Shown: in pieces, positions 26,845 to 38,174 of the stretch
How positions within the stretch are numbered: the first letter of the stretch is position 1
How the letters are laid out: every line of letters begins with the position of its first letter
Assembly (NCBI GenBank): GCA_018713905.1
Contig: DVOC01000025.1
Location: 1-41,785, forward strand
Origin: Candidatus Fimimonas merdipullorum
GTDB taxonomy: Bacteria > Bacillota > Clostridia > Christensenellales > CAG-314
Direction: 5' to 3'
Length of the DNA: 41,785 bases
Made by a program: the position numbers and the translations under genes
The notes under the pieces: model-generated
Databases searched by the model: none
What the model saw: only the letters and a program-made list of their open reading frames with translations
Told to the model about the DNA's origin: nothing

Positions 26845-28216
26845 GGAATACAAAACAATCCGCGAGGTAGTGGGGCCGCTTATGCTGGTGGACCACGTGA
26901 GCGGCGTAAGTTACAACGAGCTGGTGGAGATCCGCCAAGAAAACGGCGAAGTGCGCAAGGGCAAGGTGCTGGAAGTAAACGGCGACAGAGCGCTGGTGCA
27001 GCTGTTCGAGGGCACGCAGGGACTGCGTATTTCCACCGCCAAAGCGCGTTTTCTGGGCAGAAGTCTGGAGCTTGCCGTGTCGGAAGACATGATGGGCAGG
27101 GTGTTCAACGGCATGGGCGAACCTATCGACGGCGGCGCCCCCATCATTGCCGACAAGCGGCTGGATATCAACGGTCAGCCCATCAACCCCTACGCAAGGG
27201 ACTATCCCAACGAGTTTATTCAGACGGGCATTTCCGCAATAGACGGGCTCAACACTTTGGTAAGAGGGCAAAAACTGCCGGTGTTTTCCGCCAGCGGTCT
27301 GCCTCACGCACAGCTTGCGGCGCAGATAGCCCGTCAGGCAAAGGTGCTGGGCGACGACGAAAAGTTCGCCGTGGTGTTCGGCGCAATGGGCATAACGTTT
27401 GAGGAAGCGGACTTCTTCATCAAGGACTTCAACAAGACGGGCGCGATAGAGCGCACGGTAATGTTCATCAACCTTGCCAACGACCCCGCCATCGAGCGTA
27501 TTTCCACTCCCCGTATGGCGCTTACCGCAGCGGAATATCTGGCGTTTGAAAAGGGCATGCAGGTGCTGGTCATCCTTACCGACATCACCAACTACGCCGA
27601 GGCGCTGCGCGAAACGTCGGCGGCAAGAAAGGAAGTGCCGGGACGGCGCGGCTACCCCGGATATATGTACACCGACTTGGCGCAGATGTACGAGCGCGCC
27701 GGACGTATTCACGGCTGCAACGGCAGCATAACGCAGATACCCATTCTGTCCATGCCGGAAGAGGACAAAACGCACCCCATTCCCGACCTTACGGGCTACA
27801 TCACCGAAGGACAGATAATTTTGTCCCGCGACCTGTATCAAAGGGGGTGCAATCCTCCAATAGACGTGCTGCCCAGCCTTTCCCGTCTTAAAGACAAGGG
27901 TATAGGCGAAGGCAAAACGCGCAAGGATCACGCCGCCACCATGAACCAGCTGTTCTCCGCATACGCGCAGGGCAAAGAGGCAAAGGAGCTGTCGGCTATT
28001 TTGGGCGAATCGGCGCTGTCCGATACGGACAAACTGTACGCCAAGTTTGCACAGGAATTTGAAAAGCAGTATATAGCTCAAGGCTTCAACACCAACCGTT
28101 CCGTAGAGGAAACGCTGGATCTCGGCTGGAAGCTTTTGGGAATCTTGCCCAGAAGCGAGCTTAAACGTATTTCCGAGGAAATGCTGGACGAACACTACAA
28201 ACCTTACGAGGGCTGA
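26837..28216 (+). CDS. ntpB: V-type ATP synthase subunit B
   Basis: [57 protein letters not shown] 26837 preferred. Confidence 0.97.
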   Translation: MFKEYKTIREVVGPLMLVDHVSGVSYNELVEIRQENGEVRKGKVLEVNGDRALVQLFEGTQGLRISTAKARFLGRSLELAVSEDMMGRVFNGMGEPIDGGAPIIADKRLDINGQPINPYARDYPNEFIQTGISAIDGLNTLVRGQKLPVFSASGLPHAQLAAQIARQAKVLGDDEKFAVVFGAMGITFEEADFFIKDFNKTGAIERTVMFINLANDPAIERISTPRMALTAAEYLAFEKGMQVLVILTDITNYAEALRETSAARKEVPGRRGYPGYMYTDLAQMYERAGRIHGCNGSITQIPILSMPEEDKTHPIPDLTGYITEGQIILSRDLYQRGCNPPIDVLPSLSRLKDKGIGEGKTRKDHAATMNQLFSAYAQGKEAKELSAILGESALSDTDKLYAKFAQEFEKQYIAQGFNTNRSVEETLDLGWKLLGILPRSELKRISEEMLDEHYKPYEG

Positions 28217-28218
28217 AA

Positions 28219-28842
28219 ATGGCAGTTATGAACGTCAATCCCACGCGTATGGAGATGAAGCGTCTGCAAGGACGCCTCAAAACAGCCACGCGGGGACACA
28301 AATTGCTTAAAGACAAAACGGACGAGATGATTCGCCGCTTCATAACGCTGGCAGAGGAAAACAGACGGCTGCGCAAAGAAACGGAAAGCGAACTGGCAAA
28401 GGCGCTTGCCGACTTTACCGTGGCAAAAAGTCAGACGGACGCCAGAATAGTGGAGGAAGCCATTCTCATGCCGGGGCGCAAGGTGACGCTTGCCTGCTCT
28501 AAACGCAAGGTGATGGGTATAGACGTGCCTTCCATTCAGATAGAGGACAACAAGGGGGATATGTATCCCTACAGCTTTCTGTCCGTCACGGCGCAGTTGG
28601 ACGACTCTCTCAGGGGGCTGAACGCCGTCTTGTACAAGCTTATTCAGCTTGCCGAAACGGAAAAGGCGTGCAATATGCTTGCCGACGAGATAGAAAAAAA
28701 CAAGCGTCGCGTAAACGCCTTGGAAAACATCATGATCCCGCAGCTTACCGAAACGATAAAGTACATCAAAATGAAGCTGGACGAAAGCGAGCGTTCGGCA
28801 ACGGTGCGCCTGATGAAGGTAAAGGATATGATAAACGGCTGA
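28219..28842 (+). CDS. ntpD: V-type ATP synthase subunit D
   Basis: NVNPTRMEMKRLQGRLKTATRGHKLLKDKTDEMIRRF. Confidence 0.96.
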   Translation: MAVMNVNPTRMEMKRLQGRLKTATRGHKLLKDKTDEMIRRFITLAEENRRLRKETESELAKALADFTVAKSQTDARIVEEAILMPGRKVTLACSKRKVMGIDVPSIQIEDNKGDMYPYSFLSVTAQLDDSLRGLNAVLYKLIQLAETEKACNMLADEIEKNKRRVNALENIMIPQLTETIKYIKMKLDESERSATVRLMKVKDMING

Positions 28843-28907
28843 GGTTTTCCAAGTCGGTACGACCGCAAACAATACCCTAAACACAAAGGCGGCGTGCCGC
28901 CGCAAAC

Positions 28908-28936
28908 AAAAAGGCTTCTTCGGGAGCCTTTTTTGT
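28908..28936 (+). terminator. Rho-independent terminator after V-ATPase operon
   Basis: aaaaggct-tcttcgg-gagccttttttg. Confidence 0.8.
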
Positions 28937-29332
28937 ATGCCCGAAGGGCGCTTGCGCTCAAACTTTCGGTGCGGGGCTTGTCTTGCGGCAAGTGCCTGCC
29001 ACCCGAAGGGCGCGCGCCTGTCCTTGCAGTCGCGCGTTAATGGTGCGCAGCGGGGATCTCATTACGTTCGTGCGGCAAGCCGCTTTGCCTACGCAAGAAG
29101 GTTCTTTGTCTGCCAAAATTCTACGCTGCAAAAATCTGCCGTCGCATTATTCGTCTGCGCAATTGCCTTGGCAGTTCCGCCGTAGGGCGTCGGTCGGGGA
29201 AAAATATTGCTTTTTTCACCCTTTTGCACGCATATTTTGAGTATATAAGGAAATAAAATAAAATTCATGTATTTTTTTAGGGGAAAAAACAAGTTTATCG
29301 TAAAATTATTATTGTAGGATTTTTCAAGGCGT

Positions 29333-31087
29333 ATGACTGACTTCAAGGACTTTATTCAGCAGGTAAAACGCGCCAACGACATTGCCGACGTCGTAGGCTC
29401 ATATCTGGAGCTTCGTCCCAAGGGGACGACGCTTTTTGCGCGCTGTCCTTTTCACGGCGAAAAGACGGCAAGCTTCAGCGTCAACAGGAACATGCAGATA
29501 TACCATTGTTTCGGCTGCGGCGAAAGCGGCGACGTGATAAAGTTCGTGCAGCAATACGAATCCTGCACCCTTATGGAGGCGTTGGAGATACTTGCCAAAC
29601 GCGCCGGCATAAAAATGCCGGAAACGCGCGAGCAGGCGCAGGACAAGCAGTATCAGGAGAAAAAGCGCAAGCGGGACGAATACTTTGCTATCTGCCGCGA
29701 CGCCGCCGTGTTCTATTTCAAAAATTTCTACGCTCCGCATGGACAGGTCGCAAGGGAATACATGAGCGGCAGAGGCTTCGACGACGCCACGCTGAAAAAG
29801 TTCGGCATAGGCTACTCTCCCGACAGGTTTTCGCTGGTAAAGTTTTTGCAGGGCAAAAAGCATTCCGACGAGGATTGCGTTGCCTGCGGAGTGTTGCAGC
29901 GGGGCAGGGACGGCACCGTTGCCGACGCCCTTGCCGGCAGGCTGATAGTGCCCATCATCAACGTTTCCGGCAAGGTGATAGCCTTCGGCGGCAGGGGATT
30001 GGACGAAAGGACCATTTCCTTCGGCAAATACAAAAACACCGGCGAAAGCCCGCAGTTTATAAAGCGCAACAATCTGTTTGCGTTGAACGTGCTGAAAGAA
30101 CAAAAACAGCAGTCTGCGTTGAAAGAGGTGGTGATGGTGGAAGGGTATATGGACGTTATCGCCATGTATCAGGCGGGGTACAAATGCGCCGTGGCAAGCA
30201 TGGGCACCTCTCTTACGGAAAATCAGGCAAAGCTGCTGTCCCGCATAACGGATACCGTCTATATCTGTTACGACGGCGACGCGGCGGGGCAAAAAGCCAC
30301 CGTGCGCGGGCTGGACATATTGGATTCGGCAGGCATAGAGGTGCGCGTCATGTCCGTACCGGAAAATCTCGATCCCGACGAATACATAAAAAAGTACGGC
30401 GCCGAAGCCTTCGGCGGGCTGATAAAGCAGGCGTTGCCGTTGCCCGACTACAAGCTGCGGCTGTTGGAAAACGCCTATCCCATTTCCTCCGACAACCTCA
30501 CGGTGCGCAACAACGCCATGCCCAAGTACGTGCGGGGCGCGATAAAAATGCTCAGGCAATTAGACGACGTGCGGCAGACGCAATACCTTTCGGCGGTGTC
30601 CATCAAGACGGGCTACTCGCAGGAATATCTGCGCCGCAAGCTGCACGAGGAACAGCCGTCGAGTGCGACGGAGGAGCAGACTGACAGCCTTTCCCCCGCC
30701 GAAAAAGCCAAATTCTTCGTGGCGGCGTGTCTGCTGTCAAATCAGGAATTTGCAACTCTTGCGGAAAAGCCCTATTGCGAAAGCCAGTTTCTTTCCGATT
30801 TGTACGACTACATTTTCCGCTGTTACGACAGGGGCGAAAAACCCCGAACGGACATGCTTTACACCGTCTGTCCCAACGGCACCAAGCAGCAATACGAGGA
30901 CATAATAAACGTAGATTTTTCGCCGCAGCAGCGGCAGAAAAACGAGCTGTACTTCCGTCAGTGCAAAAGCGCTATCGCTACGGAAAACGTGCGGCAAAAA
31001 AGGGAACAACTGCTTGCAAGGCTCAAACAGAACCCCGACGACAGGCAGATTCTGGAAGAAATAGCGCGGTTAAACGAAAAAATTTAG
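29333..31087 (+). CDS. dnaG: DNA primase
   Basis: [35 protein letters not shown] zinc finger; [22 protein letters not shown]. Confidence 0.97.
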   Translation: MTDFKDFIQQVKRANDIADVVGSYLELRPKGTTLFARCPFHGEKTASFSVNRNMQIYHCFGCGESGDVIKFVQQYESCTLMEALEILAKRAGIKMPETREQAQDKQYQEKKRKRDEYFAICRDAAVFYFKNFYAPHGQVAREYMSGRGFDDATLKKFGIGYSPDRFSLVKFLQGKKHSDEDCVACGVLQRGRDGTVADALAGRLIVPIINVSGKVIAFGGRGLDERTISFGKYKNTGESPQFIKRNNLFALNVLKEQKQQSALKEVVMVEGYMDVIAMYQAGYKCAVASMGTSLTENQAKLLSRITDTVYICYDGDAAGQKATVRGLDILDSAGIEVRVMSVPENLDPDEYIKKYGAEAFGGLIKQALPLPDYKLRLLENAYPISSDNLTVRNNAMPKYVRGAIKMLRQLDDVRQTQYLSAVSIKTGYSQEYLRRKLHEEQPSSATEEQTDSLSPAEKAKFFVAACLLSNQEFATLAEKPYCESQFLSDLYDYIFRCYDRGEKPRTDMLYTVCPNGTKQQYEDIINVDFSPQQRQKNELYFRQCKSAIATENVRQKREQLLARLKQNPDDRQILEEIARLNEKI

Positions 31088-31107
31088 GCAAAGGAGAAAA
31101 CTTTCTG

Positions 31108-32154
31108 ATGGAACTCACACAACAATTTTTGCAGGAACTGTACGAGGGTATCAAAAACGAATCGCAGACGGTAAACTACGACGACGTGGAACAACGTCTG
31201 GAAAAATTGGATATATCTCCCGAACAGAACGCGGAAATATACCGCTATCTGGAAAAATGCGGACTTAAAATAATTGAAAATCTCGGCAAGGACAGCATTT
31301 CTCTGAGCAAGAGTATTAGCGATATCCCATTGGACGATCCCGTAAAGGCGTACCTCAAAGACATTGGCAAGGTGCCTCTGCTTTCCGGCGACGAGGAAGT
31401 GGAGCTTGCGCAAAAAATGCTGGAAGGGGACGAAGAAGCCAAAAGAAAGCTTACCGAAGCCAATTTGCGTCTGGTGGTGTCCATTGCCAAAAGGTACGTA
31501 GGCAGAGGAATGACCTTCCTCGACCTGATACAGGAAGGCAATCTGGGGCTCATAAAGGCGGTAGACAAGTTCGATTGCAGCAAGGGCTTCAAATTTTCCA
31601 CCTACGCCACGTGGTGGATACGTCAGGCGATAACCCGCGCCATAGCCGATCAGGCGCGTACCATAAGAATACCCGTGCATATGGTAGAAACCATCAACCG
31701 TCAGGGACGCACCCAGCGCATACTGTCGCAGGAGCTGGGCAGAGAACCCAGCTCGGAGGAAATAGGGGAAAGAATGGGCATAACGGCGGAAAAGGTGGAG
31801 GAGATCCAAAAGATAGCGCAGGAGCCCGTCAGCTTCGACACCCCCATAGGCGAAGAGGAAGACAGCCATCTTGCCGACTTCATCGAGGACAACAAAACCC
31901 TTTCTCCCAGCGACGTTGCCACCCGCGCAATGCTGCGCAAGGACATAGAGGAACAGCTTGCCAAGCTTACTCCCCGCGAAGCCAAGGTCATACGTCTGCG
32001 CTACGGCTTTGACGACGGCAAACAACGCACTTTGGAAGAAGTGGGCAAGGAGTTCAACGTCACCCGTGAAAGAATACGTCAGATAGAGGCAAAAGCGCTG
32101 CGCAAGCTGCGCAATCCCAGCCGCTCCAAGAGGCTGCGCGACTATCTTGACTAA
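31108..32154 (+). CDS. rpoD: RNA polymerase primary sigma factor RpoD/SigA
   Basis: [37 protein letters not shown]...[30 protein letters not shown]-terminal region 4. ATG 31108. Confidence 0.97.
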   Translation: MELTQQFLQELYEGIKNESQTVNYDDVEQRLEKLDISPEQNAEIYRYLEKCGLKIIENLGKDSISLSKSISDIPLDDPVKAYLKDIGKVPLLSGDEEVELAQKMLEGDEEAKRKLTEANLRLVVSIAKRYVGRGMTFLDLIQEGNLGLIKAVDKFDCSKGFKFSTYATWWIRQAITRAIADQARTIRIPVHMVETINRQGRTQRILSQELGREPSSEEIGERMGITAEKVEEIQKIAQEPVSFDTPIGEEEDSHLADFIEDNKTLSPSDVATRAMLRKDIEEQLAKLTPREAKVIRLRYGFDDGKQRTLEEVGKEFNVTRERIRQIEAKALRKLRNPSRSKRLRDYLD

Positions 32155-32155
32155 G

Positions 32156-32800
32156 ATGCTTTCTCTGCGGCTCAACAGAATAATCGCCGCGCTGCCTCGG
32201 TGCGAAACGCTTGCCGACGTGGGGTGCGATCACGGGCTGGTGGGCATTGCGGCGCTTCAAAAGGGCGTGGCGCAACAGGTGATTTTTACAGATATCTCTT
32301 TGCCCAGCCTGCAAAAGGCAAAGCAAAACTGTCCGCAGCAGTTGCAAAGCAGGGCAAGCTTCGTGTGCGGCAACGGACTGGGAAACGTGCAGTGCGACTG
32401 CGCCGTGATAGCCGGCATGGGCGGGCTGGAAATAGTACATATTCTCGACGGGTGCGCCTTGCCGGACAAATTGGTGTTGCAGCCCATGCGCAACAGCGTG
32501 CAAGTCAGGCAAAGGCTGATACGCGACTACGAAATTACGCTGGACGAAAAGTTTTTCGACGGCAAGTTCTACGACCTTATAACGGCGCAGGCAAAACGCG
32601 GCGGCAGCGTGCTCACACCCGACGAGCTGACGTTCGGACGTACCAATTTGTTGCGACCGTCTGAGGATTTTGTGACCTTTTTGCGTAAAGAACTTTCCCT
32701 TTGCGACAAAATTTTACAAGACTGCAACGACCAAGCCGTTCTGCAAAGGCGGCGTGAAACCGCCCGCGTGCTTAACATGATACAGGAGGAGAAACTATGA
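32156..32800 (+). CDS. trmK: tRNA (adenine(22)-N(1))-methyltransferase TrmK
   Basis: LADVGCDHGLVGIAAL; GMGGLEIVHIL; LVLQPMRNSVQVRQRL; downstream of rpoD. Confidence 0.93.
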   Translation: MLSLRLNRIIAALPRCETLADVGCDHGLVGIAALQKGVAQQVIFTDISLPSLQKAKQNCPQQLQSRASFVCGNGLGNVQCDCAVIAGMGGLEIVHILDGCALPDKLVLQPMRNSVQVRQRLIRDYEITLDEKFFDGKFYDLITAQAKRGGSVLTPDELTFGRTNLLRPSEDFVTFLRKELSLCDKILQDCNDQAVLQRRRETARVLNMIQEEKL

Positions 32801-33498
32801 TTCAAAAGGAAATGCTGGAATATCAAGATCTCGATTTGGAATTGGAAAAAATAAAAAACACCGTCGGCAAAAGCCCCGACAACGTCATTCGCGTGCGCGC
32901 CGGCAAGCAGCTTGCCGCCTGCAAGGCGAAAATAAACGAGATAATGCCCAAATACAAAAATCTGCGCGCGCAGTTGGACAACGCCCGCAAGAAGCTGGAA
33001 GCCATCTGCGATCAGGTGGACAAAGTGGGGCAGGAATTGGAAAACGTGGAGATGGACGAACAGGCGGTTTATATGCTCAAAAAGCTTACGGCACAGAAAA
33101 ACGAGCTTGCCGCCGTGGAAAAGGACATAAAGGACATGGGACAGCAGTATGCCGAGGCGGAAGTCAGCCTGCGCAGACTTAGCAAGGATAAGGCTGTTTA
33201 CGAGCAGGAGGAAAAAGTCCATTACGAAAAAGCCAAGGAGTTTTCCGCACAGTTCAGACCGCGTATAGCGGAAATAAAGAGCTTGCAGGAGAAGCTTAAA
33301 GCAAAGATAGATCCCGAGCTTATGACCGCCTACGAAAGGCGGGTGGGACAGGTGAAAACCATTTTCGTCCCGCTTACGGACGGGAACCGCTGCGGCGGCT
33401 GCCGCATGGAAATGCCTCCGGCGCAGGTGAGCAAATTTCAGACCAAAAACTTTATTCTGTGCGAGCATTGCAACAGAATAATCTACAAAAAAGACTGA
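32797..33498 (+). CDS. Coiled-coil protein with C4-type zinc ribbon
   Basis: Long coiled coil, then CGGCRMEMPPAQVSKFQTKNFILCEHCNRIIY. Confidence 0.88.
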   Translation: MIQKEMLEYQDLDLELEKIKNTVGKSPDNVIRVRAGKQLAACKAKINEIMPKYKNLRAQLDNARKKLEAICDQVDKVGQELENVEMDEQAVYMLKKLTAQKNELAAVEKDIKDMGQQYAEAEVSLRRLSKDKAVYEQEEKVHYEKAKEFSAQFRPRIAEIKSLQEKLKAKIDPELMTAYERRVGQVKTIFVPLTDGNRCGGCRMEMPPAQVSKFQTKNFILCEHCNRIIYKKD

Positions 33499-33505
33499 TC
33501 TTTTC

Positions 33506-33537
33506 AACAAAAAGAGGGGTGCATGCCCCTCTTTTTT
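33506..33537 (+). terminator. Rho-independent terminator
   Basis: aaaagaggggtgcatgcccctctttttt. Confidence 0.85.
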
Positions 33538-34392
33538 GCTTCCGCGCCGCCTCTTCAACAGAGCGTTCGTCACGGTTTTTCAGCAACGTATTGCATTTTT
33601 TTGTGCCATTTGTTGCTTACAGGCGCGGTAAATACGCTGCAACAACGGTGTTGACGGGCGTTACCCGCCTTTGCCGCTCTTTCCCGTCTTTTTGCTCGTT
33701 CGGTTTCTCTCGGTGCCGCAACGTGCGGAAAGGCGTTTCCGCGTTTTTATCCGGCAAACGGCGCAGGAGGGGGTGCCTTTCGGCATTTGCTTCTTGCTCT
33801 CTACGCAGGCGCTCGTCTGTGTCGCACCCGCTTCGGGGCGACGGCGTTCTTCATTTTTGACGGTAAGCCTTGTCGTGCGCAGCCTTGTCGTTTTGGCAGC
33901 ATTGTTTTTCCGCGGTGTATTTTATCCGCCGTGCGTCTTCGTATGCGGCATAAAAAAAGTTCATATAAATCTTTCAAAACGATACGCAGCCTCTGTGTTA
34001 TTTTAACCGTTTCAATCGAGATATATGAACTGCTTATATTATGCGCCGCAAAAGGCGTTATATTCACGTTTCGGAAATTTTTTTGCGTTATTTTATTTTG
34101 CACGTTTTGTCTGTTTTTTGCCTTACGCTTTTTTCCTGTTTTTTATTGTGTTTTTGTCGGTATGCTCATTGTGCTTTTTGCAAAACGCCGTGTTAAATTG
34201 CCCGCAGTCTGTCGTTTCGCGTTGAGCTTTGCAATGCCTGCGGCGGCTGTGTTTTGTCGTGCTCTGTTGCCGCAACGACTTTTTTGCCCGACGTTTTCGC
34301 CGTTCAAAGGCACATTCGCACGGACGGCGTTTTTCGGCGTAACAAATATTTATTACGTTATACGTATTTACTCTCCCGTGCAAGGCTGTCGC

Positions 34393-34421
34393 TTGACAAT
34401 CGGGGAGTATTGTGGTAGCAT
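34393..34421 (+). promoter_or_regulatory. Putative promoter for the GNAT–mrnC–rlmB–sigH run
   Basis: TTGACA - 17 bp - TAGCAT. Confidence 0.6.
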
Positions 34422-34489
34422 ACAATCACAATGGATAACTATGCTTGCGCGGCGAAAATTCTTTACGCGCGGCGCAAAAGGAGAAGAAA

Positions 34490-35047
34490 GTGATTACCAT
34501 CAGACCTTACGATAAAAAGGACTACCGTTACGTGCAGCAACTGGGAGGGGGCGACGAATCTTACGTTCGTCAGATCTGCCGTTGCGCTTTGTACTGCAAC
34601 TACTACCTAGACTGCGAACCGCAGTTCTGCTTTGTGGCTGTGGACGAAAACGACCTTCCCGTAGGCTACGTGCTGGCGGCGGCTGATTTAGACAATTTCT
34701 ACGAAAAAATGCAGCAGGACTATCTGCCCGTCGTGCGCAAGCTTGCCGGTTCCGACTACTATCGTTATTCCGCCGAGATGAAGGTGACGCAGCGTTACAC
34801 GAGCAAGGGTTACACGGCGCACTTCGTCATTTTCGTGGACGAACAGCACCGCAACAAGGGCGTGGGCAGCCGTCTGCTTGCCGAGCTTTTGCAAAAACTC
34901 CGTCAAAGCTACGTGGAGGGGGTGCATTTCGTGTGCGGCAGCAAGCAGGAGGATGTCAAAAATCTGCTTGTCAAAAACGGCTTTGAGGATATCGACTACC
35001 TTTCGGGGTGCATTGTGTACGGTCAGAAACTGTACAGCGAAGAATGA
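34490..35047 (+). CDS. GNAT family N-acetyltransferase
   Basis: HFVIFVDEQHRNKGVGSRLLAELLQKLR matches GNAT motif A; GTG start behind aaaaggagaag. Confidence 0.85.
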   Translation: MITIRPYDKKDYRYVQQLGGGDESYVRQICRCALYCNYYLDCEPQFCFVAVDENDLPVGYVLAAADLDNFYEKMQQDYLPVVRKLAGSDYYRYSAEMKVTQRYTSKGYTAHFVIFVDEQHRNKGVGSRLLAELLQKLRQSYVEGVHFVCGSKQEDVKNLLVKNGFEDIDYLSGCIVYGQKLYSEE

Positions 35048-35424
35048 CGACGAGGATAATGACGGAGCAGCAGGCGCAAAACGTCAACGCCTTGGTGCTG
35101 GCATACGTGGGGGACGCAGTTCAAAGTCTGTACGTGCGCAGCAAGCTTGCTTTTGAACACGACTGCAAGGCGCACGATATGCACAAAATGGCTTCGGACG
35201 AGGTAAACGCCCACGCGCAGGCATTGCAGGCAAAGGAAATTTTTCCGCTGCTCACTCAAGAGGAAAAGGACGTATACATGAGGGCGCGCAACGCCAAGAC
35301 GCGCCACAGGGCAAAAAACAGGACGCTGTCCGACTACAAAAAGGCGACGGCGGTAGAGGCGGTGCTGGGGTATCTGTACCTTACCGGCAAGACGGACAGG
35401 CTAAAAACGCTTTTGGAAGTGTGA
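35044..35424 (+). CDS. mrnC: Mini-ribonuclease III
   Basis: LVLAYVGDAVQSLYVRSKL; RARNAKTRHRAKN; EAVLGYLYLTGKTDRL. Confidence 0.93.
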   Translation: MTTRIMTEQQAQNVNALVLAYVGDAVQSLYVRSKLAFEHDCKAHDMHKMASDEVNAHAQALQAKEIFPLLTQEEKDVYMRARNAKTRHRAKNRTLSDYKKATAVEAVLGYLYLTGKTDRLKTLLEV

Positions 35425-35425
35425 T

Positions 35426-36130
35426 ATGAAAATAGAAGGCAGAAACTGCGTGGCGGAGGCGCTGCGCTCCGACAGCATGACGGTCAATTCTCTGCTGTGC
35501 CAGAAGGAATTCAAAAACAGCGACGTGGCGGCGCTCGCCCGCGCCAAGGGTGTAAAAGTGCAGTTTGCCGACAAACAGGCGCTGGACAGGGAAAGCGCCG
35601 ACGGCAGGCATCAGGGGTTCATCGCAGACGTTACGGAATTTCGCTATTGCGAGGTGGAGGACGTTCTCGCCGCCTCGGAAAAGCCCTTTATAGTGGTGCT
35701 GGACGGCATAAACGATCCGCACAATTTCGGCAGTATCATTCGTGTGTGCGAATGCGCCGGCGTGGACGGCATAATAATAGGCAAAAACAGACAGGTGGCT
35801 GTCACCGATACGGTGGCAAGATGCTCTGCGGGAGCCGTCGCCCACGTGCGTATAGCGCGCGTCACCAACGTCAACAACGCCATAAAATTTTTGCAGCGTA
35901 ACGGCGTGTGGGTGTATGCCTGCGATATGGACGGGCAGGACGTTACTTCTGCAGACCTTACGGGCAGCGTTGCGCTGGTAATAGGCGGCGAGGGCAGCGG
36001 CGTAAGCAAACTCACAAGGGAAGTGTGCGACGGCATAGTTTCCCTCAAACTCAAAGGAAAAGTAAATTCGTTAAACGCTTCGGTGGCGTGCGGCATAGCG
36101 GTGTACGAGGCGCTGAGGCAAAGAGGCTGA
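35426..36130 (+). CDS. rlmB: 23S rRNA (guanosine-2'-O-)-methyltransferase RlmB (TrmH/SpoU family)
   Basis: LDGINDPHNFGSIIRVCECAGVDGIII; VIGGEGSGVSKL; KLKGKVNSLNASVACGIAVYE. Confidence 0.95.
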   Translation: MKIEGRNCVAEALRSDSMTVNSLLCQKEFKNSDVAALARAKGVKVQFADKQALDRESADGRHQGFIADVTEFRYCEVEDVLAASEKPFIVVLDGINDPHNFGSIIRVCECAGVDGIIIGKNRQVAVTDTVARCSAGAVAHVRIARVTNVNNAIKFLQRNGVWVYACDMDGQDVTSADLTGSVALVIGGEGSGVSKLTREVCDGIVSLKLKGKVNSLNASVACGIAVYEALRQRG

Positions 36131-36676
36131 ATGGAAGACATCATTTTAAGAGCAAAGCAGGGGGACGAGCGCGCAATAGAGCAGATTGCCTGCGACTACA
36201 AGGGACTGATACGTTCGGTGACAAACAAATTTTTTCTTGTCGGCGGCGAAAAGGAAGACCTTTGGCAGGAAGGCATGCTGGGGCTTTACTTTGCCATTAT
36301 CAATTTCGACGAAAACAAGGGCAGCTTTCCCGCCTTCGTCAAGCTGTGCGTAACGCGGCAGATAATGCGTGCCGTCACCGCTTCGCAATCGGCAAAAAAC
36401 AAACCCCTTTCCGACAGCGTGGATATTTCCTTGGCAGAAAACGTCGCAGACGAGCGCAGTCCGCTGGAAGAAGCGCTGGAAAGGGAGTTTATAACCCGTC
36501 TGACAAAGGCTGTGGAGGAGCAGCTTTCCCCCATAGAAAGGCAGACGGCAATGCTGTATGCCGAAGGATACAGCTACGAAGACATATCTAAAATTCTCAA
36601 CAAAAGCTACAAGGCGGTGGACGGTGCGCTGCAACGCGCCCGCAAAAAGCTTACCGCCTTCAAGGAGCAGGAATGA
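36131..36676 (+). CDS. sigH: RNA polymerase sigma-H-like factor
   Basis: NKFFLVGGEKEDLWQEGMLGLYFAIINFDENKGSFPAFVKLCVTRQI; region 4 LSPIERQTAMLYAEGYSYEDISKILNKSYKAVDGALQRARKKL; downstream of mrnC–rlmB. Confidence 0.88.
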   Translation: MEDIILRAKQGDERAIEQIACDYKGLIRSVTNKFFLVGGEKEDLWQEGMLGLYFAIINFDENKGSFPAFVKLCVTRQIMRAVTASQSAKNKPLSDSVDISLAENVADERSPLEEALEREFITRLTKAVEEQLSPIERQTAMLYAEGYSYEDISKILNKSYKAVDGALQRARKKLTAFKEQE

Positions 36677-38163
36677 ACTACGTTGCTTTGTACAGAAAAT
36701 ACCGTCCCCGCACCTTTGACGACGTCATAGGGCAGGATCACATCATAAACACCCTGCGCAACCAGATAGTCAAAGGCAAAATTTCCCACGCATATCTGTT
36801 TACGGGTACGCGCGGCACGGGCAAGACCTCTACGGCAAAGATATTCGCCCGCGCCGTCAACTGTCCCGAAGCCGCCGCCCACAACGGCAATCCCTGCGGA
36901 ACGTGCGAGGTGTGCAAGGCGTTGGAAAATGCCAACGTGGACGTAATAGAGATGGACGCCGCCAGCAACAACGGCGTGGACTACGCCCGCGACATACGTG
37001 AAAAGGTGCAGTTCCCGCCCGTGTGCGGCAGATACAAGGTGTACATCATCGACGAAGTGCACATGCTTTCCACCGGCGCCTTCAATGCGCTGCTCAAAAC
37101 GCTGGAAGAGCCTCCCGCGCACGCCATATTCATTTTGTGTACCACCGAAGTGCACAAAATACCCGCAACCATTCTTTCCAGATGTATGCGCTTCGACTTC
37201 CGACTTGTGCCTACGTCGCAGCTTACCAAGCTTATTGCCGACATCTACGACAAGGAGGGCAAAAGCTACGAGCGCGCGGCTGTGGCAGCCATTGCGCAAG
37301 CGGGCGAGGGAAGCGTACGCGACTGCGTTTCCATTGCCGACAGGTGCATGGCGGTTTCCGACAAGCTTACCTACAAGCAGGTGACGGACGTGCTGGGAGT
37401 TTCCTCCCGCGACAGCATTGCCGCCCTTGCGCAGGCAGTGACGGAAAACGACGCCGCCGGCATATTGCAGGAGATACACCTTTTGGTAAGTCAGGGCAAG
37501 GACGTGGCTCGGCTGGCAAAGGATCTGTCGCTGTACGTCAGGGACGTGCTGACGGCAAAGCTGTGCCCCGATGCGGAGGAAATGCTGTGTCTGCCGGAAA
37601 GCGTGTGGGAAAAGGTAAAAAGTCTTGCGGAAAAAACCACGCAGCAAAAGCTTATCTACGCCATCGAAACGCTTGCCGAGCTGGAGCTCAACTTGCGTTA
37701 CGCCCTTTCGCCCCGAATGCTTTTCGAGGCGGCGGCGCTGCGCATAGGTTCAAGCAGCGGCGAGGTGGACGCCGAAGGGCTGGACAGACGGCTGACAAGG
37801 CTGGAAAGGCAGCCGCATAACGGCGGCACGTCCACGCGGTACGTGGTGGACAAAACCAATGCGCAGTCGGTGTGGCTGGGAGTAAAATATTCCCTCGAAG
37901 AAAAGGACAAGCCGCTGCTTTTGGGAGTGTGGCGCGACGTCAAAGTGGATATGGACGAACAGAACTTCGTCGTCACGTGCAGCAAGGGGGCGTATCTGCT
38001 GGTGCAGGCGCAGTTCAAAGAGGAGCTGACCAAGGAAATAAAGCCCTTCTGCAACAAGCAGGTCAAATTCGTGGCGGAAAACCAACAGACGGAATCGGAA
38101 GTGGACAAGCAGCTTCGCTCTTTGGGGGACAACGTCCGCTTTGAAAGCAACGTAAAAAAATAA
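36673..38163 (+). CDS. dnaX: DNA polymerase III subunit gamma/tau
   Basis: [49 protein letters not shown]4 zinc motif; IDEVHMLS. Confidence 0.97.
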   Translation: MNYVALYRKYRPRTFDDVIGQDHIINTLRNQIVKGKISHAYLFTGTRGTGKTSTAKIFARAVNCPEAAAHNGNPCGTCEVCKALENANVDVIEMDAASNNGVDYARDIREKVQFPPVCGRYKVYIIDEVHMLSTGAFNALLKTLEEPPAHAIFILCTTEVHKIPATILSRCMRFDFRLVPTSQLTKLIADIYDKEGKSYERAAVAAIAQAGEGSVRDCVSIADRCMAVSDKLTYKQVTDVLGVSSRDSIAALAQAVTENDAAGILQEIHLLVSQGKDVARLAKDLSLYVRDVLTAKLCPDAEEMLCLPESVWEKVKSLAEKTTQQKLIYAIETLAELELNLRYALSPRMLFEAAALRIGSSSGEVDAEGLDRRLTRLERQPHNGGTSTRYVVDKTNAQSVWLGVKYSLEEKDKPLLLGVWRDVKVDMDEQNFVVTCSKGAYLLVQAQFKEELTKEIKPFCNKQVKFVAENQQTESEVDKQLRSLGDNVRFESNVKK

Positions 38164-38174
38164 AGGAGATAACT

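Noticed and set aside
34359-34421. Possible riboswitch or structured leader upstream of the GNAT gene
   Set aside because: Only a promoter-like TTGACA-N17-TAGCAT is visible; no known riboswitch core could be recognised.
33787-34515. 242-aa + ORF in the pyrimidine-rich spacer, with hydrophobic Phe/Cys runs
   Set aside because: Hydrophobicity follows from the T-rich composition; it runs through the next promoter and into the GNAT start, with no conserved motif or RBS.
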